Origin: Bettongia penicillata ogilbyi | Taxonomy: Eukaryota > Chordata > Mammalia > Diprotodontia > Potoroidae | Direction of reading: 5' to 3' | Assembly (NCBI GenBank): GCA_023548195.1 | Contig: JAJHZJ010000575.1 | Coordinates: 3,225,859-3,289,858, forward strand | Length of the DNA stretch: 64,000 bases | Shown here: in pieces, positions 1 through 11,100 of the stretch | How positions within the stretch are numbered: position 1 is the stretch's first letter | Layout: every line of letters starts with the position of its first letter | Position numbers and translations under genes: made by a program | The notes under the pieces: model-generated | The model's input: the letters and a program-made list of their open reading frames with translations, nothing else | The model's database searches: none | Told to the model about the DNA's origin: nothing

Positions 1-925
1 AAAGAGCATTTCTGGAAGGATGACATGGCTAGACCTGTGCCTGGTGGTTGGAGAGGGTAGAGACTAATTAAGTGCCTATTCTAATCATCAACAAGAATTT
101 ATGTGCCTAGTGAATGCTAGGCTCTGGATGCAGATACAGAAGACAGAAATGAATTCATTCCTATCCTCAAGGAATTTCTATTCTATTAGGAGGGACAACT
201 CATACATAAACTATGTACCAGGTGACTTGGGGAGGGACGAGATAGGACTCAGGAAACAACTCATGTAAAAAATGCTTGAGCTGAAACTTAAATTAAGCAA
301 CAGAGGGGTTCTGAGGAAAAGGTGAAAAGGGAGTTGATTCCTAATCTGGGGAACAACCAGTACTAAGCAAGGGAGATGGGATGCTGCATGCAGGAAGGGA
401 AGAAAGGCCATTATGGCTGAACTGGACAGTACAGAAGGGGGCAGGATGCAGTGAGCCTGGGAAGGGCCTTAGATAGAAGAGATATTCCCATTCTATCCTC
501 GAGGCAACAAGGGTTCACTTGGATTTGTTAAGTAGGGAGAGTAACTTGAGCTTTGGGAAAATCCTTTTAGCAAAGGAGAAGAAAATGGACTGGAAAGTGG
601 AGAGGTGAGGCAAAGAGATCTCTTAGGAGGTGAATGTAGTAGTCTGGGCCTGGACCACAAGGGTATCCAGAGAAGGGGATGGTGCCATGGCATGTGGTTA
701 CTGACAAGACTTGGAAGTGATGAGCCATGGGGTGATGGAAGGCAGAGTCAAGGTTGTCTCCCAGTCCACTGCTTCTTTTTCCCTATCAGTTTTCATTCTC
801 AGAGGCAAGGGGAGCACAGAATGTGTGGGCGGAAGTGGTCCAACCATGGGCTTGGCCTCATAACTCTTGGTGCAGACACTGGCCAACCTCTTCACTCATT
901 CTCCTTGTTACTTCTCCCCTTGTAG
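1..925. other. ERFE intron (3' part) with an interspersed repeat
   Basis: No exon is visible here on either strand. From about 80 to 540 the sequence resembles a dispersed family that recurs elsewhere in the window (about 24.9-25.1 kb and 39.45-40.0 kb). It starts with a 'gcctagtgaatgctaggctc' type phrase and continues with 'tcctatcctcaaggaatttc'. A pyrimidine tract at about 900-925 ends in TGTAG and serves as the acceptor of the terminal ERFE exon. The preceding ERFE exons must lie left of the window. Confidence 0.5.
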
Positions 926-1024
926 GCTGGCCAGTATGCTTCTGTCTTCATAGACAATGCCACTGGATCATCTCTCACCATCCGCAGTGGCTCGGATTTC
1001 AGTGCTGTTTTCTTAGGGGTATGA
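926..1024 (+). CDS. ERFE: Erythroferrone (C1q-domain hormone), last coding exon, partial gene
   Basis: ERFE is a secreted C1q/TNF-related hormone made by erythroblasts that lowers hepcidin by binding BMP ligands (family knowledge). Only the final 32 residues and a TGA stop (1022-1024) are in the window. The exon follows a pyrimidine tract and TGTAG acceptor and reads in phase 0 as [17 protein letters not shown]..., ending [10 protein letters not shown]. This is the last pair of beta strands of a C1q domain, and the ending agrees closely with human ERFE (GQWTSVFLDN...FSAVLLGV, from memory). The position immediately downstream of ILKAP in tail-to-tail orientation also matches human. Another C1q-family gene is possible on 32 residues alone, but location plus ending make ERFE much the best reading. 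Confidence 0.86.
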   Translation, partial: AGQYASVFIDNATGSSLTIRSGSDFSAVFLGV

Positions 1025-1615
1025 GTTCCTTGATCCCTTGAGTGAATCCAGTGTCTTCCTCTCCCTCTGTAAACTGTAAACTCAAATAATACCAAGGAAA
1101 CTTTATTGGGGAAGGAGCCAAACTCTTCCCAGTCTAGATGCCACCTAGTCAAAGACTGTCAAATTTTTTGACCTCTCTCCAAGATGGCCAACCCACCTCA
1201 TTCCAGAGACATCCTCTACAAGGTGATGCACTGGAGTTTGATTGAATGCTTCAAAGAATAGAAAAATGAGTTATCTATGAACTGTTTTCCCCTAAGAAGA
1301 TATGAGATGTTTGTGTAGCATTTTTCATGAAAAAAAAATCTTGAATCAACTTACTGGAAACTTAGCATATATTGACTTCTGGTCAAATTAGCCCTTCTGA
1401 CTCTGTAAATTCCACATCTTGGCTTGAGAGCTGATAGGTTCTGGCTGTGCTATCTGCTGGATAGCTACCAAATGCCTTCAAGTTACACTCCTCACTTAAC
1501 TTCAAAATTTAATCAAGATGGTTTTGGTTAACATGGGAGAGGGTGGGGATCCACCCTTCAGTAGGTCATACGTGCATTTTCCATCTTACAGTTAAACGAT
1601 CTGTCACCCCACCCT

Positions 1616-1621
1616 AATAAA
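1616..1621 (+). terminator. Candidate ERFE polyadenylation signal (AATAAA)
   Basis: This is the first canonical AATAAA on the plus strand, 592 bases after the ERFE stop codon. Use is inferred only from position; a later hexamer exists at 3762-3767. Confidence 0.4.
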
Positions 1622-3761
1622 TGGGTTCAGTTAACCCAATCCCTCATCTCCCTGAGGATGAAGGTGAAGTTGGTTTGCATGTGGTGTCCAGGTGAAGGGA
1701 AGGGCTCAATGTTCCCCCTTATTATTGCTTGAGGGAAGGAGTAAAAACTACATGGCTCTGATATTTTGTATCTTGCAAGCTCAGTCAGTCCTCAAATGCA
1801 CTCATCCTGCCAGGAGACACCAGTTGTGGGAATGCAGGGCACTGCTATGCCTCACTCCACTCGCTTGCTGCTTTTCTTCTTCCCTGGGGAGTTTTCCCTT
1901 CTTGCTTGTGTCTTAGATCTGTCTGTGGAACCCCTGAAGATGGCTGGTAGCCCTGATGGTCAAGGTGAGCAAGGACTCTGGCTGTGGGCAGGCCTGTATG
2001 ATGGGCAGGTTATCAGGAGAATGTCAGAATAGCCCATAACCTTGTTAGGCATTTGTAGCAGGGAGGGGGTCTCAGTCTGAGGCTGGTTTTCAGGCATCAC
2101 TCATGTCCAGAACCCATGGAGTTATTAGTTCATGAACCTCATTACCATCTGGCAGAGATGACCAGGACTTCTTTTCCAGATGAGTTTTCCCTCATCAGCA
2201 AGTGAAAAGACCTTTTCCCATCCCTTTGAAGATGCTGAATCCCTGCTGGGCTTCATGCATCAGCTGGGAGGTCAGGCTTCTTATACAGACTGGACTTGGG
2301 GTGCAACCCTGGGGGCTCAGATCTGAAAATCCAAGATGAAGTTTTCCCTCAGATATCAAACTGATCCCATTCCACCCTTCTTTTGCTTCCTTGTCAGCTT
2401 GGAAACTACCAGTGGGAAGCAATTCTTCATCCAACCCATCTTGGTTGGCAATTTGGACATAGGGTTGGGGAGTCAACGGAAGAGGTTAACGACAGGCATG
2501 CTGATGCACAACTGTCAGGGACCTTAGAGCTCAAAGCTAACCTTTCATCCTAGGAGGGGCTGAGGTCCAAAGAGGCAGGGCCAGGTCACCAACCTAGCAA
2601 GCAGTGCCTGTCCAGCAAGATGAGGCAGCTTTGTAAAGTGGCCCCTGCGTGTGATCCTGGCATTTCTCTGTAATGCCCAGGACAATTCCGTTTCCCACCA
2701 TGAAGAACATCAGACCTTCACAGTTATGGCTGGCACTGAGTTTCCTCTTCAGGTCTGGCTGATCCTGACCCAGAAGAATGCTGAGCCAAGTACAGAACTG
2801 TCCCTAAATGGCACCTTTGGCCCTTGTACAGTTCGGAGCTCCTGGCTGGTAATGTCACTGAGTCAAAGCCCAGCAGAGCTAAGGGAGCCTGCTGGGCATG
2901 ACCTCTAAGAACACGGGGAGGCCTGGATTGGTCAGTCTGCTTAGGGGGGATGTTAAGAATGCTAAGGTAGTTTTCAAAGTTAATCCTCTTTCTTCCCCTC
3001 CCCACACGATAGACAGCTGCAGTGAACCTCTAAAGTACAGAGACTCTGATTTCTCAGTAAAACTTGTACCCACCCTACCTGGAAAGGGTAACAGGCAATT
3101 AAAAAAACCTTTTACTTTCTGATAAGGGGGAAAGGAGGCCAAACCCTTCCTTAGATGAATCTGTTTCCAACAGATACACGTCAAACAGCTAGACTTTCTC
3201 TTGGAAAAACGCAAACATCTTATCCTCATCATAGTCTACGCATTATATTTATGGAAATATATTTATTGTACAATATTGTCAAGTGGATGACATATACATG
3301 ACTCCTTTTCCATGTGGGTGTTTGAATGAGTGCTTGAGAGCTAACTGTGGAAGAACAGGGAATACAAAAGGACACTTTGCAAGCAAGGAGACCAGCAGGC
3401 CAGCGCCTCCTTCCGAGTTCCTGAATGACACAGGAGAGAGATGATGGTGGAGTCAGGAGCCTAAATTCTAAATTTCTAACTGACTCTAGCCCAGTAGGGC
3501 TTTCCTCCTGGACACTGGAACAGGGCCAAGCACCCCTTCTCCCACTAGAGCTGGCCCCAGGGGTTGCCAGGGTTAGTGAGGGCTGTGGCTGGGACAGAGC
3601 TGACAGGCTTTGAAGGCTGCAGGTCCAAGCCTTCCCTGCTCCTTACTCTGAAAAGAATGAGTCTCTGTTGGGGGGAGGATGGTGGTGGAAAGATGGGGAT
3701 GGACAACATCTCTCAAGCATGACATCTGGGATGTATTTTTTCTGCACAAAAACATGAGTTA

Positions 3762-3767
3762 AATAAA
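3762..3767 (+). terminator. Second candidate plus-strand polyadenylation signal (AATAAA)
   Basis: A canonical hexamer inside 'gttaaataaatgag', about 2.7 kb after the ERFE stop. It would imply a long ERFE 3' UTR. No transcript evidence is visible. Confidence 0.2.
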
Positions 3768-4904
3768 TGAGATTCTATTTCTTCGCTGACTGGCTTTATT
3801 CTTGCCTGAAGAGCTTTTTTCCGCAAAGCTATGATTCACACTAAGGGAAGACTGAACTTTGCTACCCCGAGGCTGTGGTCCCTATTTTTTTTAGGAACAG
3901 CTGAGATGGGGCTGTACACAAACAACTGAATTCTTATCAGGAAAAGGATATCTGAGTCTCTACTTTGAGACCTTTCCTTTCATAAGGATTCAACAAACAG
4001 AACTCAACACCAAGGGCCAGGGCCAGTGTGCTTTTCTCCCTAGCGCATGGGGGGTTGTGGAGACAGAGGTAAAGAACAGTGCTAAGGGATCTCCCAGCAG
4101 GAGGGATATTGGCAGAATGTGGGCCCAGAGAAGGCTGCAATGGGGACAAAGGAGGGTGTTACAAAAGGGTTTCTGCTGAGGAGGCCAGGTGTGACTGCAT
4201 GAAGGCAGTGACTCCTGAACCAAGCCAGGAGAGAAGGATGGGAAGAGATGTAGACTGGTACCTAATCTAGACACACAGCCATAGCCCCTGTGAGGAGGGA
4301 GGAGGCAGGGGCAGGTGGTGGGTTCTGATGGTGCGCTGTGGACTCCTATAACCTTGCAGCCACTGAAGTGGCCAGGTGCTCCTGTTAAAACTCATCTGTA
4401 TCTGTGTCTCTCCTACAGGCCCCCTCCCCACCCCAAGAGTCTGACTTTTTCTAGAGCAAGACAGTCCAGTCTAAAATGCTTTTCTAAAACCCCAGCCCAG
4501 GACTGGACCTCTTACAATTATTTTGATCTCAATCCTGTTACCACCCACTGTGTCAGCTGTCCCTTCCAATTTTGTGCCATCTGAAAACCTGTTAAATTTT
4601 ATATTTATGCCTTTATTGAAGCTATTTATAAAAACGAGCTTGGCCTTACACTAGCAAATTGCTCTCGGGCTGAGAGCAAGCATTTACCAACACGTCTTGG
4701 TCTAATCGGCCTAACAGGGTTCTTTCTATTTCTACACAAGGACACTTAGCTGGCTGGAGGGAGCTTTAGGGATTCCTCCTCAGGTGCAGATCCAGTTATT
4801 AAAAGGCTCAGAGAGTCTATCACCATACTTACAAGCTGAAATACTGCAGTACATTTGGCTAAAACCTACACAGTCTATGCCATGAAGTGAGCATGAGCTA
4901 AACG

Positions 4905-5034
4905 AGTTAGAAAAAACAAACAACCTTTATTTACAACCACAGAGCCTGGAGGATACTCAGAACACAGAATGCGCACACATGAACCCAACTTGAATCAATA
5001 CCATGCTGCCCTCTCTGCTGCCTGGTCCCCCCCT
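4905..5034 (-). other. ILKAP: ILKAP 3' UTR
   Basis: The interval between the TGA stop (5035-5037) and the expected cleavage zone 10-30 bases past the AATAAA at 4926-4931. The left boundary is approximate. Confidence 0.65.
4926..4931 (-). terminator. ILKAP: ILKAP polyadenylation signal (AATAAA on minus strand)
   Basis: TTTATT on the plus strand reads AATAAA on the minus strand, about 104 bases after the ILKAP stop. It is the first such hexamer downstream, giving a short 3' UTR of about 125-130 bases. Confidence 0.8.
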
Positions 5035-5175
5035 TCACTTCCCTATCCGCACAACCATCACGGTGACGTTGTCCGCTGAGCCGCGCTGCACGGCTTTGGT
5101 AGCCAGACGGTTGCAAGCAGCTTCATACCTGGCGTCAAGGGTCGACTTCCCTTCCCGGGTCTGGATCTTCTCATC
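5035..5175 (-). CDS. ILKAP: ILKAP coding exon 13 (stop)
   Basis: Encodes DEKIQTREGKSTLDARYEAA, then CNRLATKAVQRGSADNVTVM and VVRIGK before TGA (5037-5035). GSADN holds the last metal ligand (Asp404). Human ends RIGH; here the final residue is Lys. The acceptor is a poor one (GAGAGAAG|GATGAG, with several purines before it), but it keeps the frame and the conserved Asp-Glu-Lys start. Confidence 0.95.
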   Translation of the reverse strand, partial: DEKIQTREGKSTLDARYEAACNRLATKAVQRGSADNVTVMVVRIGK

Positions 5176-8100
5176 CTTCTCTCACCAAGAGAAAAACGGC
5201 AGTTACCAAACATGGACTCTCACTCAGTATTCTTAAGACCTAGAGACGAGTCCCACAGCCTTCCCAAGGCAAGGATAGGTGGGGACAGCCTTCAGGGAGC
5301 AAGGAGACAGAGGTCTGGGCAATGGCTAAGGGACATTAAATGGCACCAACTACAGGAACTCCCATTTACAGTCATATTTTAAGGTCTGACAGGACCCTTG
5401 GCTGGTAGGGAATGAAGAAAGAATAAGGAAAACTTTTCAGTTCTTTTCTAAAAACTGACATGCACGAGGCCAGTCCGCCCTCCCCAGGACACCCATCTCC
5501 TACCTCAAGGCAGGACAAGATGAAGGTCACAGCTTCCTCAGGGGTGAAGACCTTGAAGAGTCCATCACAAGCCAGCATGATGAACCTGAAAAGAGAGGGG
5601 GTGAGGGGGAATAAGTAAATGGATGGACATGGACACATAGACACACCACCCACACCACATACACAAATATACACCACACACACACACCACCCACACACAC
5701 CACATACACCACACACACACACACTCTCTCTCTCTCTCTCCAAAGTGCTGGGAGGCCAACAGAGACTCTGCAATGTAAGGCAAGTAGCAGAGGTGTTGTC
5801 CCCATGGGACAGATGGCAAAGGCTCCCAGCCTGGGTCCTTCCTGATCCCAAGTCTTGGCCTCTTTTCATGACACATTATCCATGTCCTCTGCACTCACAG
5901 TGCTTTGAGGGGCTCTGTTAGGGGTGACACAGATGACAGGGAGACCAAAAGTGACCAGGCTGGTCAGGGGATGTCCCAAGCTCACCAATCCTTTTCTGTT
6001 AATCAAATTTGCTGCACACTTCATATTAACCTGCTGCCCAGAGCTGTAACTTCACTGGAGAGATACTTCCTCTACTAATACAGGTCAGTAATTGATCGGT
6101 AAGAAGGGGTTGAGGTCCACACACAGAAAGACAAGAGTCAGGGGTCAACAGTGGCTGTTGTCAAATCAGGAAGGCCATTTGGCTCTGTCCTGCTTGGCTT
6201 TGGAGAAGCAAAGGAGCACTAAGAGGGGGAGCCACAGAGGCTGAGTGCCCAGAGAAGTCGCTCCTAGGTCAGACATGAAGGAGTTCAGATGGAGAGAACA
6301 GGAAAGTGGGGGTGAGGGAGTTCGGGGGAGAGAAGGCCCAATAGAAGGCTGCCTTTAAGAGGGAGCCTACCTTGCTCCCAGAACTGCGTGCCCCTAGAAC
6401 ATGCTGCCCTTTAAGCCCAGGCCTGAGACTGGAATCACAGCCCCAAGAAACTGAGTGTCTTAGGGTTTAAAATACATGACACAAGTGGCCACATTTTCAT
6501 CACTCAGCTTGCACAAAATAAAACTGGGGTCTCTGTTCTTTCCTTGATAACAAGGATGTCTGGTGATGTACTTTCAAAAATCCCCTCTGCCAGCATAACT
6601 GTATGAAGTATAAACGGGCAGGATTGGTGGCTCTGGGCCCTTGACCAGGTAGGATGTCTCTACTCTGTTTCACACCTCATCCATCTCCACATCCACATTT
6701 TTCTCTGAGTCTGGCAGGCAGGCAACAGAAAGGTGGAAACCAGAAAACCCAAGGGCAGGAGGGGAGGCTGGGCAGCACCCAGTCCTCATGGTCAGCAGTA
6801 TGAGAGCTGGACTGCTGGGCTGACCGCTCAGGCAGTAGGGGGTGCAGGGATGACTATGAATCATATATTGGACACCAAAAAATCAAATTGACAGGGCTGG
6901 GGCTTCTTACCAAAAAGGTGCACCCCCACACTCCCAAAAAAAGACCCAGTTTGGGGCTGGGTTTGTTTCTGTGTTCACCAGTGAAGAAGGTGACTGAGGG
7001 CTGCCCAGGGTCGTGCTGCTGGAAAGGATTAAAGCAGCCAAATCCACATGAGTCATCAGGGAAGGACGTGGTCCAGAAAGGATATGGTTGCCATTTGCCC
7101 TACACCGTGACCAGCAGGCCCCCTCCCCAGACCCTCCTCCCTGCATCGTTTCCCTCTACCAGAAGGAAACTTCCCACCAGAGCATGGACCATCATGGTTT
7201 GTCTTGGTTATCCTAGGCCCTTGGAGGCATCCCCCACACCTCCATGTGCCAGGGGTAGCTGGGCTTTACCTGTCATTCTGAGTAAGCTGGCAGCGTTTGA
7301 TGTCTGGCACTGAGGTGACACCACAGCGCTTGTACTGCCCATCCCCGATGGAACGGGAAACCTCCAGCACCCCCAGGACTCTACCATCCCTGGAGAAAAG
7401 AAAGCATTCAGGTCCTACCCATGCAGACAAAACGACAACCCAAAGGGACAGGAAACAGGACAAAAGAGCAGTGAACAGCAATGCCAAGGGATGCTAGGAT
7501 CACAAAGATCTCACTTCTAAACATTTCCACTAAAGAAAAGTGGCTTTATAAATGTATTTCCATAAGGCTAGTAACTGTTCTCTTTTTTCCCCCTTCATTT
7601 ACAAACATCAGTTTTTAAAAAAGCTCAACCCTTTCTTCACCTTGAGAAGATTTAAAATACATCCATCAATAAACGGGACATCTCTACTGGCAAATTTTCA
7701 GGTTGGGTAGTGAGGTGGTATGGTAGACAGCGGGTAGACAGCCTAGCTGTATGACCCTGGGCAAATCTCCTAATCCCTGCTCACCTCAGTTTCCTCATTT
7801 GTAAAATGAGAATAACAGCACCTACCTCCCAGGGCTGCTAAGTGGATCACATAAGGTATTTGTAAAGTGCTTGAGAAATGCTCATCAGAAGTTGGCATTT
7901 GGATAAATGCTGGAGAAGATGTGGGAAAAATGAAACACTAATGCACTGCTGGTGGAGTTGTGAACCGATCCAACCATCCAGAGTAATATGGAACTATGCC
8001 CAAAGGGCTACAAAACTGTGCAAACCCTTTGATCCGGTAATACCTCTACTAGGCCTGCATCCCTAAGCTATCCAAACAAGGTGGGGAGGAGGGAAGGACT

Positions 8101-11100
8101 TGGTTGTACAAAAATATTTATAGCAGTTCTTTTTGTGGTAGCCAAGAATTGGAAATCAAAGGGACTCCCATCAATTGGGGAATGGCTAAACAGCTGTTGA
8201 ATATGACTGTAATGGAATATTGTTGTGCTTTAAGTAATGACAGTCTAGATCTGATCTGACCAAGAATTGGAAAATTGAGAGGACGTCAATCAACTGGGGA
8301 ATGGCTGACTTATATGACCTGATGCTGAGTGAAGTGAGCACAACCAGGAGAACATTGTGCAGTAACAGCCACATTGTGCAGAGGATCAATGATGACAGAC
8401 TGAGCTCTTCTCTGCAATGCAAGGACCTAAGACAACTCCAAAAGACTCGCGATGGAAAACGCCATCCACCTCCAGAGAAAGAACTGTGGAGTCTGAATGC
8501 AGATGGGAACGTATCATTTTCTCTTTCTTTCCTTCTTTCTCATGATTTTTCTCTTTGGTTCTGATTCTTCTTTACAACATGACTAGTGTGGAAATTTGTT
8601 TAAAATGGCTGTACATGTATAGCCTATATCAGATTGCATGTCATTTGTGCACACACACACACATATGTAATATATAAATGAAAAAGAAAGTTGGCATTTG
8701 GCTAAATCCATAAACTCTCTGTTTTGGTGGGAGCTTGCTGACTGAGCTATGGGCAGGTGGCAAAGGTGGCAACTGGGACCATTTTTCTCCATTTCCTCCC
8801 CAACAATCTGAAGAGCTTTGCAAATTTACCTAAATGTAAAATTTAAAATCTAAGTGCGCTTAAATAACAGGTATATAAACAAAACCAACTTACGGACAAT
8901 TACTCAATAAAAATGCAAAGACTAAAACATTGCATAAAATAATATGGTCTAACGAAAAAAATCAGTTAACTTGGTTTTTAAGTCTAGCTCTGAAATGAAA
9001 TTCCTCTGTGACCTCTGGTAGGTGACTTAATGACGAGCTGAAGTGAAGGACTGAACGAGCTTTTTGGTACCTTCCCTGTGCAAAAACAATCCCATTAACA
9101 CACGGTTTCAAAGTGTGAAGGGGCTGCAGGTAACACCTGACCCCGATTAGCCAGAGCACTGAAATGGGCACTGACTCCCCCACAATATGCACTGCTTTCA
9201 GGTTCCTGATGGCAATGACTTTTAGAGAAGTATTCCAAACCTGAAGGCTGCTTGGGAGAAGTTCAGGCAAACTGGCCAGCAAGGTGACTTGGTGTCGGCT
9301 GATCTGACCCCTGACATTCTGGGGCAGGGTTTCCACATTGCTGGGGAGGGGGCTGCAGCAGTGGGGCCCTGGGGGCAGGGCTAGGCCATCCCAGGGCTTG
9401 TCCTGGACACTCAGCCTCCTAAGGGAGCTGCTTCAGACACCAATCGAGCAGTGAGCAGCTGTATAGGGGCAACCAGCATTAGGGGTACAAGTACTATATC
9501 TGGAACCCTCACGCTTATTCAGGACTTTACGCTCTATGACAGGAATATGACAGAAGTACAGCTTTGTGGAGTCTCAGCCCTTCCTCAGGTCTGTATAGCC
9601 TGGACTAGTAAGACCTAACTCAAGAAGACCGTGATAGGCCTCACTGTCAGAAAAGCAAAGGGGCAGAGATGCCAGCGACTCCTCCCACTGCTCAGCCTCG
9701 ATGGTCTCTCTTATCTCCAGCAGAAAACACGGCCTGCATGGTAGAAGCAAAAGGGGCCATAAAGTTCTTCTGGAGAACTGATAATCCAGTGGCTCCTTGG
9801 AGGGCAATGCCTAGTCTCTTGGCTGAGATGGCAGATGATAAACAAAGGCTACCATATGGAAGTCAATGATATAGAAAAAGGCTTTCCAAAAGAAGTCATC
9901 AAGCCGGGGCTCTCCAGCCTATACCCCAGGAGGCCTAGGGGCACCTTGGTGGCCTTGGCCAAGATTGCTTGGTCTTTCCTTCAGGAGACAGATCTGAGCC
10001 ACAAGGCTTAAGACGAGTGGAAGGCCACAGGAAAATACCAGAATGAGGTCTGTAGTGGGGAGCAGGCCTAATACCTACAGGCAGCAGAGAACTGCAGACA
10101 TGCAGGGCACAAATACACAGAAGGAAACAAGAAGCTCAGAAAGGGACACGAATAGGACAATATTAGATTTAATATGCTCTTAAGAGACCCAAAGTGAACA
10201 TAACAGATGGTTAGCTCCTTCTCTACGACCTTTTCTGTTCTTTGATACTGAGGCTGAAACGTTTTTATCTGTTGACGACTAAAATCTGCTTCCATTGTCC
10301 CACTATGGGCTGCTAACGCTAAGAGCAACCACCTTCACACACATACATCTTAGAAACCCTGCGGGGAAGAAGCTCTCCATGGTGGCTCACTGTCTCCCTG
10401 TTTCTCACCATCTCCCAAGGGCTCACAGCATTTCCAGGGACAATGGAAACAATCTGCTCCTTGCCTCCCAATGACCTGCCCCTGCCCTGCAGCCTCTCCT
10501 GGAGCTGCAGAGTCAGGCCTAACACCAGTTCAGCCAGTGGGCCAGAGGCGGGCCCTCCCGCATCTAGAGGGACTTCTTCCTCCTCTGATCCTCACTCAGG
10601 GACTCTGGGGCGCTGTTACCTGACATTTCCTCCCGCCTTCTGTATCCGCATGCGCTCCTCATACTGGGTGGGATTGTGTTCTTTGCTGAGGCTTAAGGCT
10701 GCATGTCTGTGACTCTCCTCATTATAGCGGCACAAGATCGCCTAGATAGGGCAAAAGAACCATTGAGAACAGCTGACACGACCCAGGACCCCCACAGGAC
10801 CAATGCCAGGCACCAGAAGGGGCAGGTTTCAGTTAGTCCCCAGTGGGCTTCCCCTCCCCCAAATCCCAGTAAATTCAAACAAGTTCAAGGGACCAAACAG
10901 AAAAATGTGAGGTGATATAACATGGCAGAAGATTGTCTGTTTTCAGGTGGTCCAAGGATCATTTTGGACTTAGGAAGACCTCATAGTTATTTCCCCCTCA
11001 AGTATTTTCAGGCTGTCAGATCCTAACCTTTCTGGGCCTCAGTTCCTTCATCTGTAAAATGGGAACGATAGCAGCCCCCTCCTCAGAGTCGTTCTGAGGA

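Larger units (their letters stand above)
1025..4904. other. ERFE 3' UTR candidate and ERFE-ILKAP intergenic region
   Basis: No further coding exon was recognised. The first AATAAA on the plus strand after the ERFE stop is at 1616-1621, and another is at 3762-3767; either could end the ERFE message. Between about 4440 and 4740 the sequence looks like a CR1/L3-type LINE 3' part (phrases such as 'gccatctgaaaacctgttaa' and 'tttatgcctttattgaagct'). The frame at 2651-2908 has no recognisable domain and no splice support. The two genes converge here, so both 3' ends fall in this interval. Confidence 0.5.

Noticed and set aside
5372..5894. Open frames up to 165 codons around ILKAP exon 12
   Set aside because: They are the real 82-base exon extended through a CA/CT microsatellite by intron read-through.
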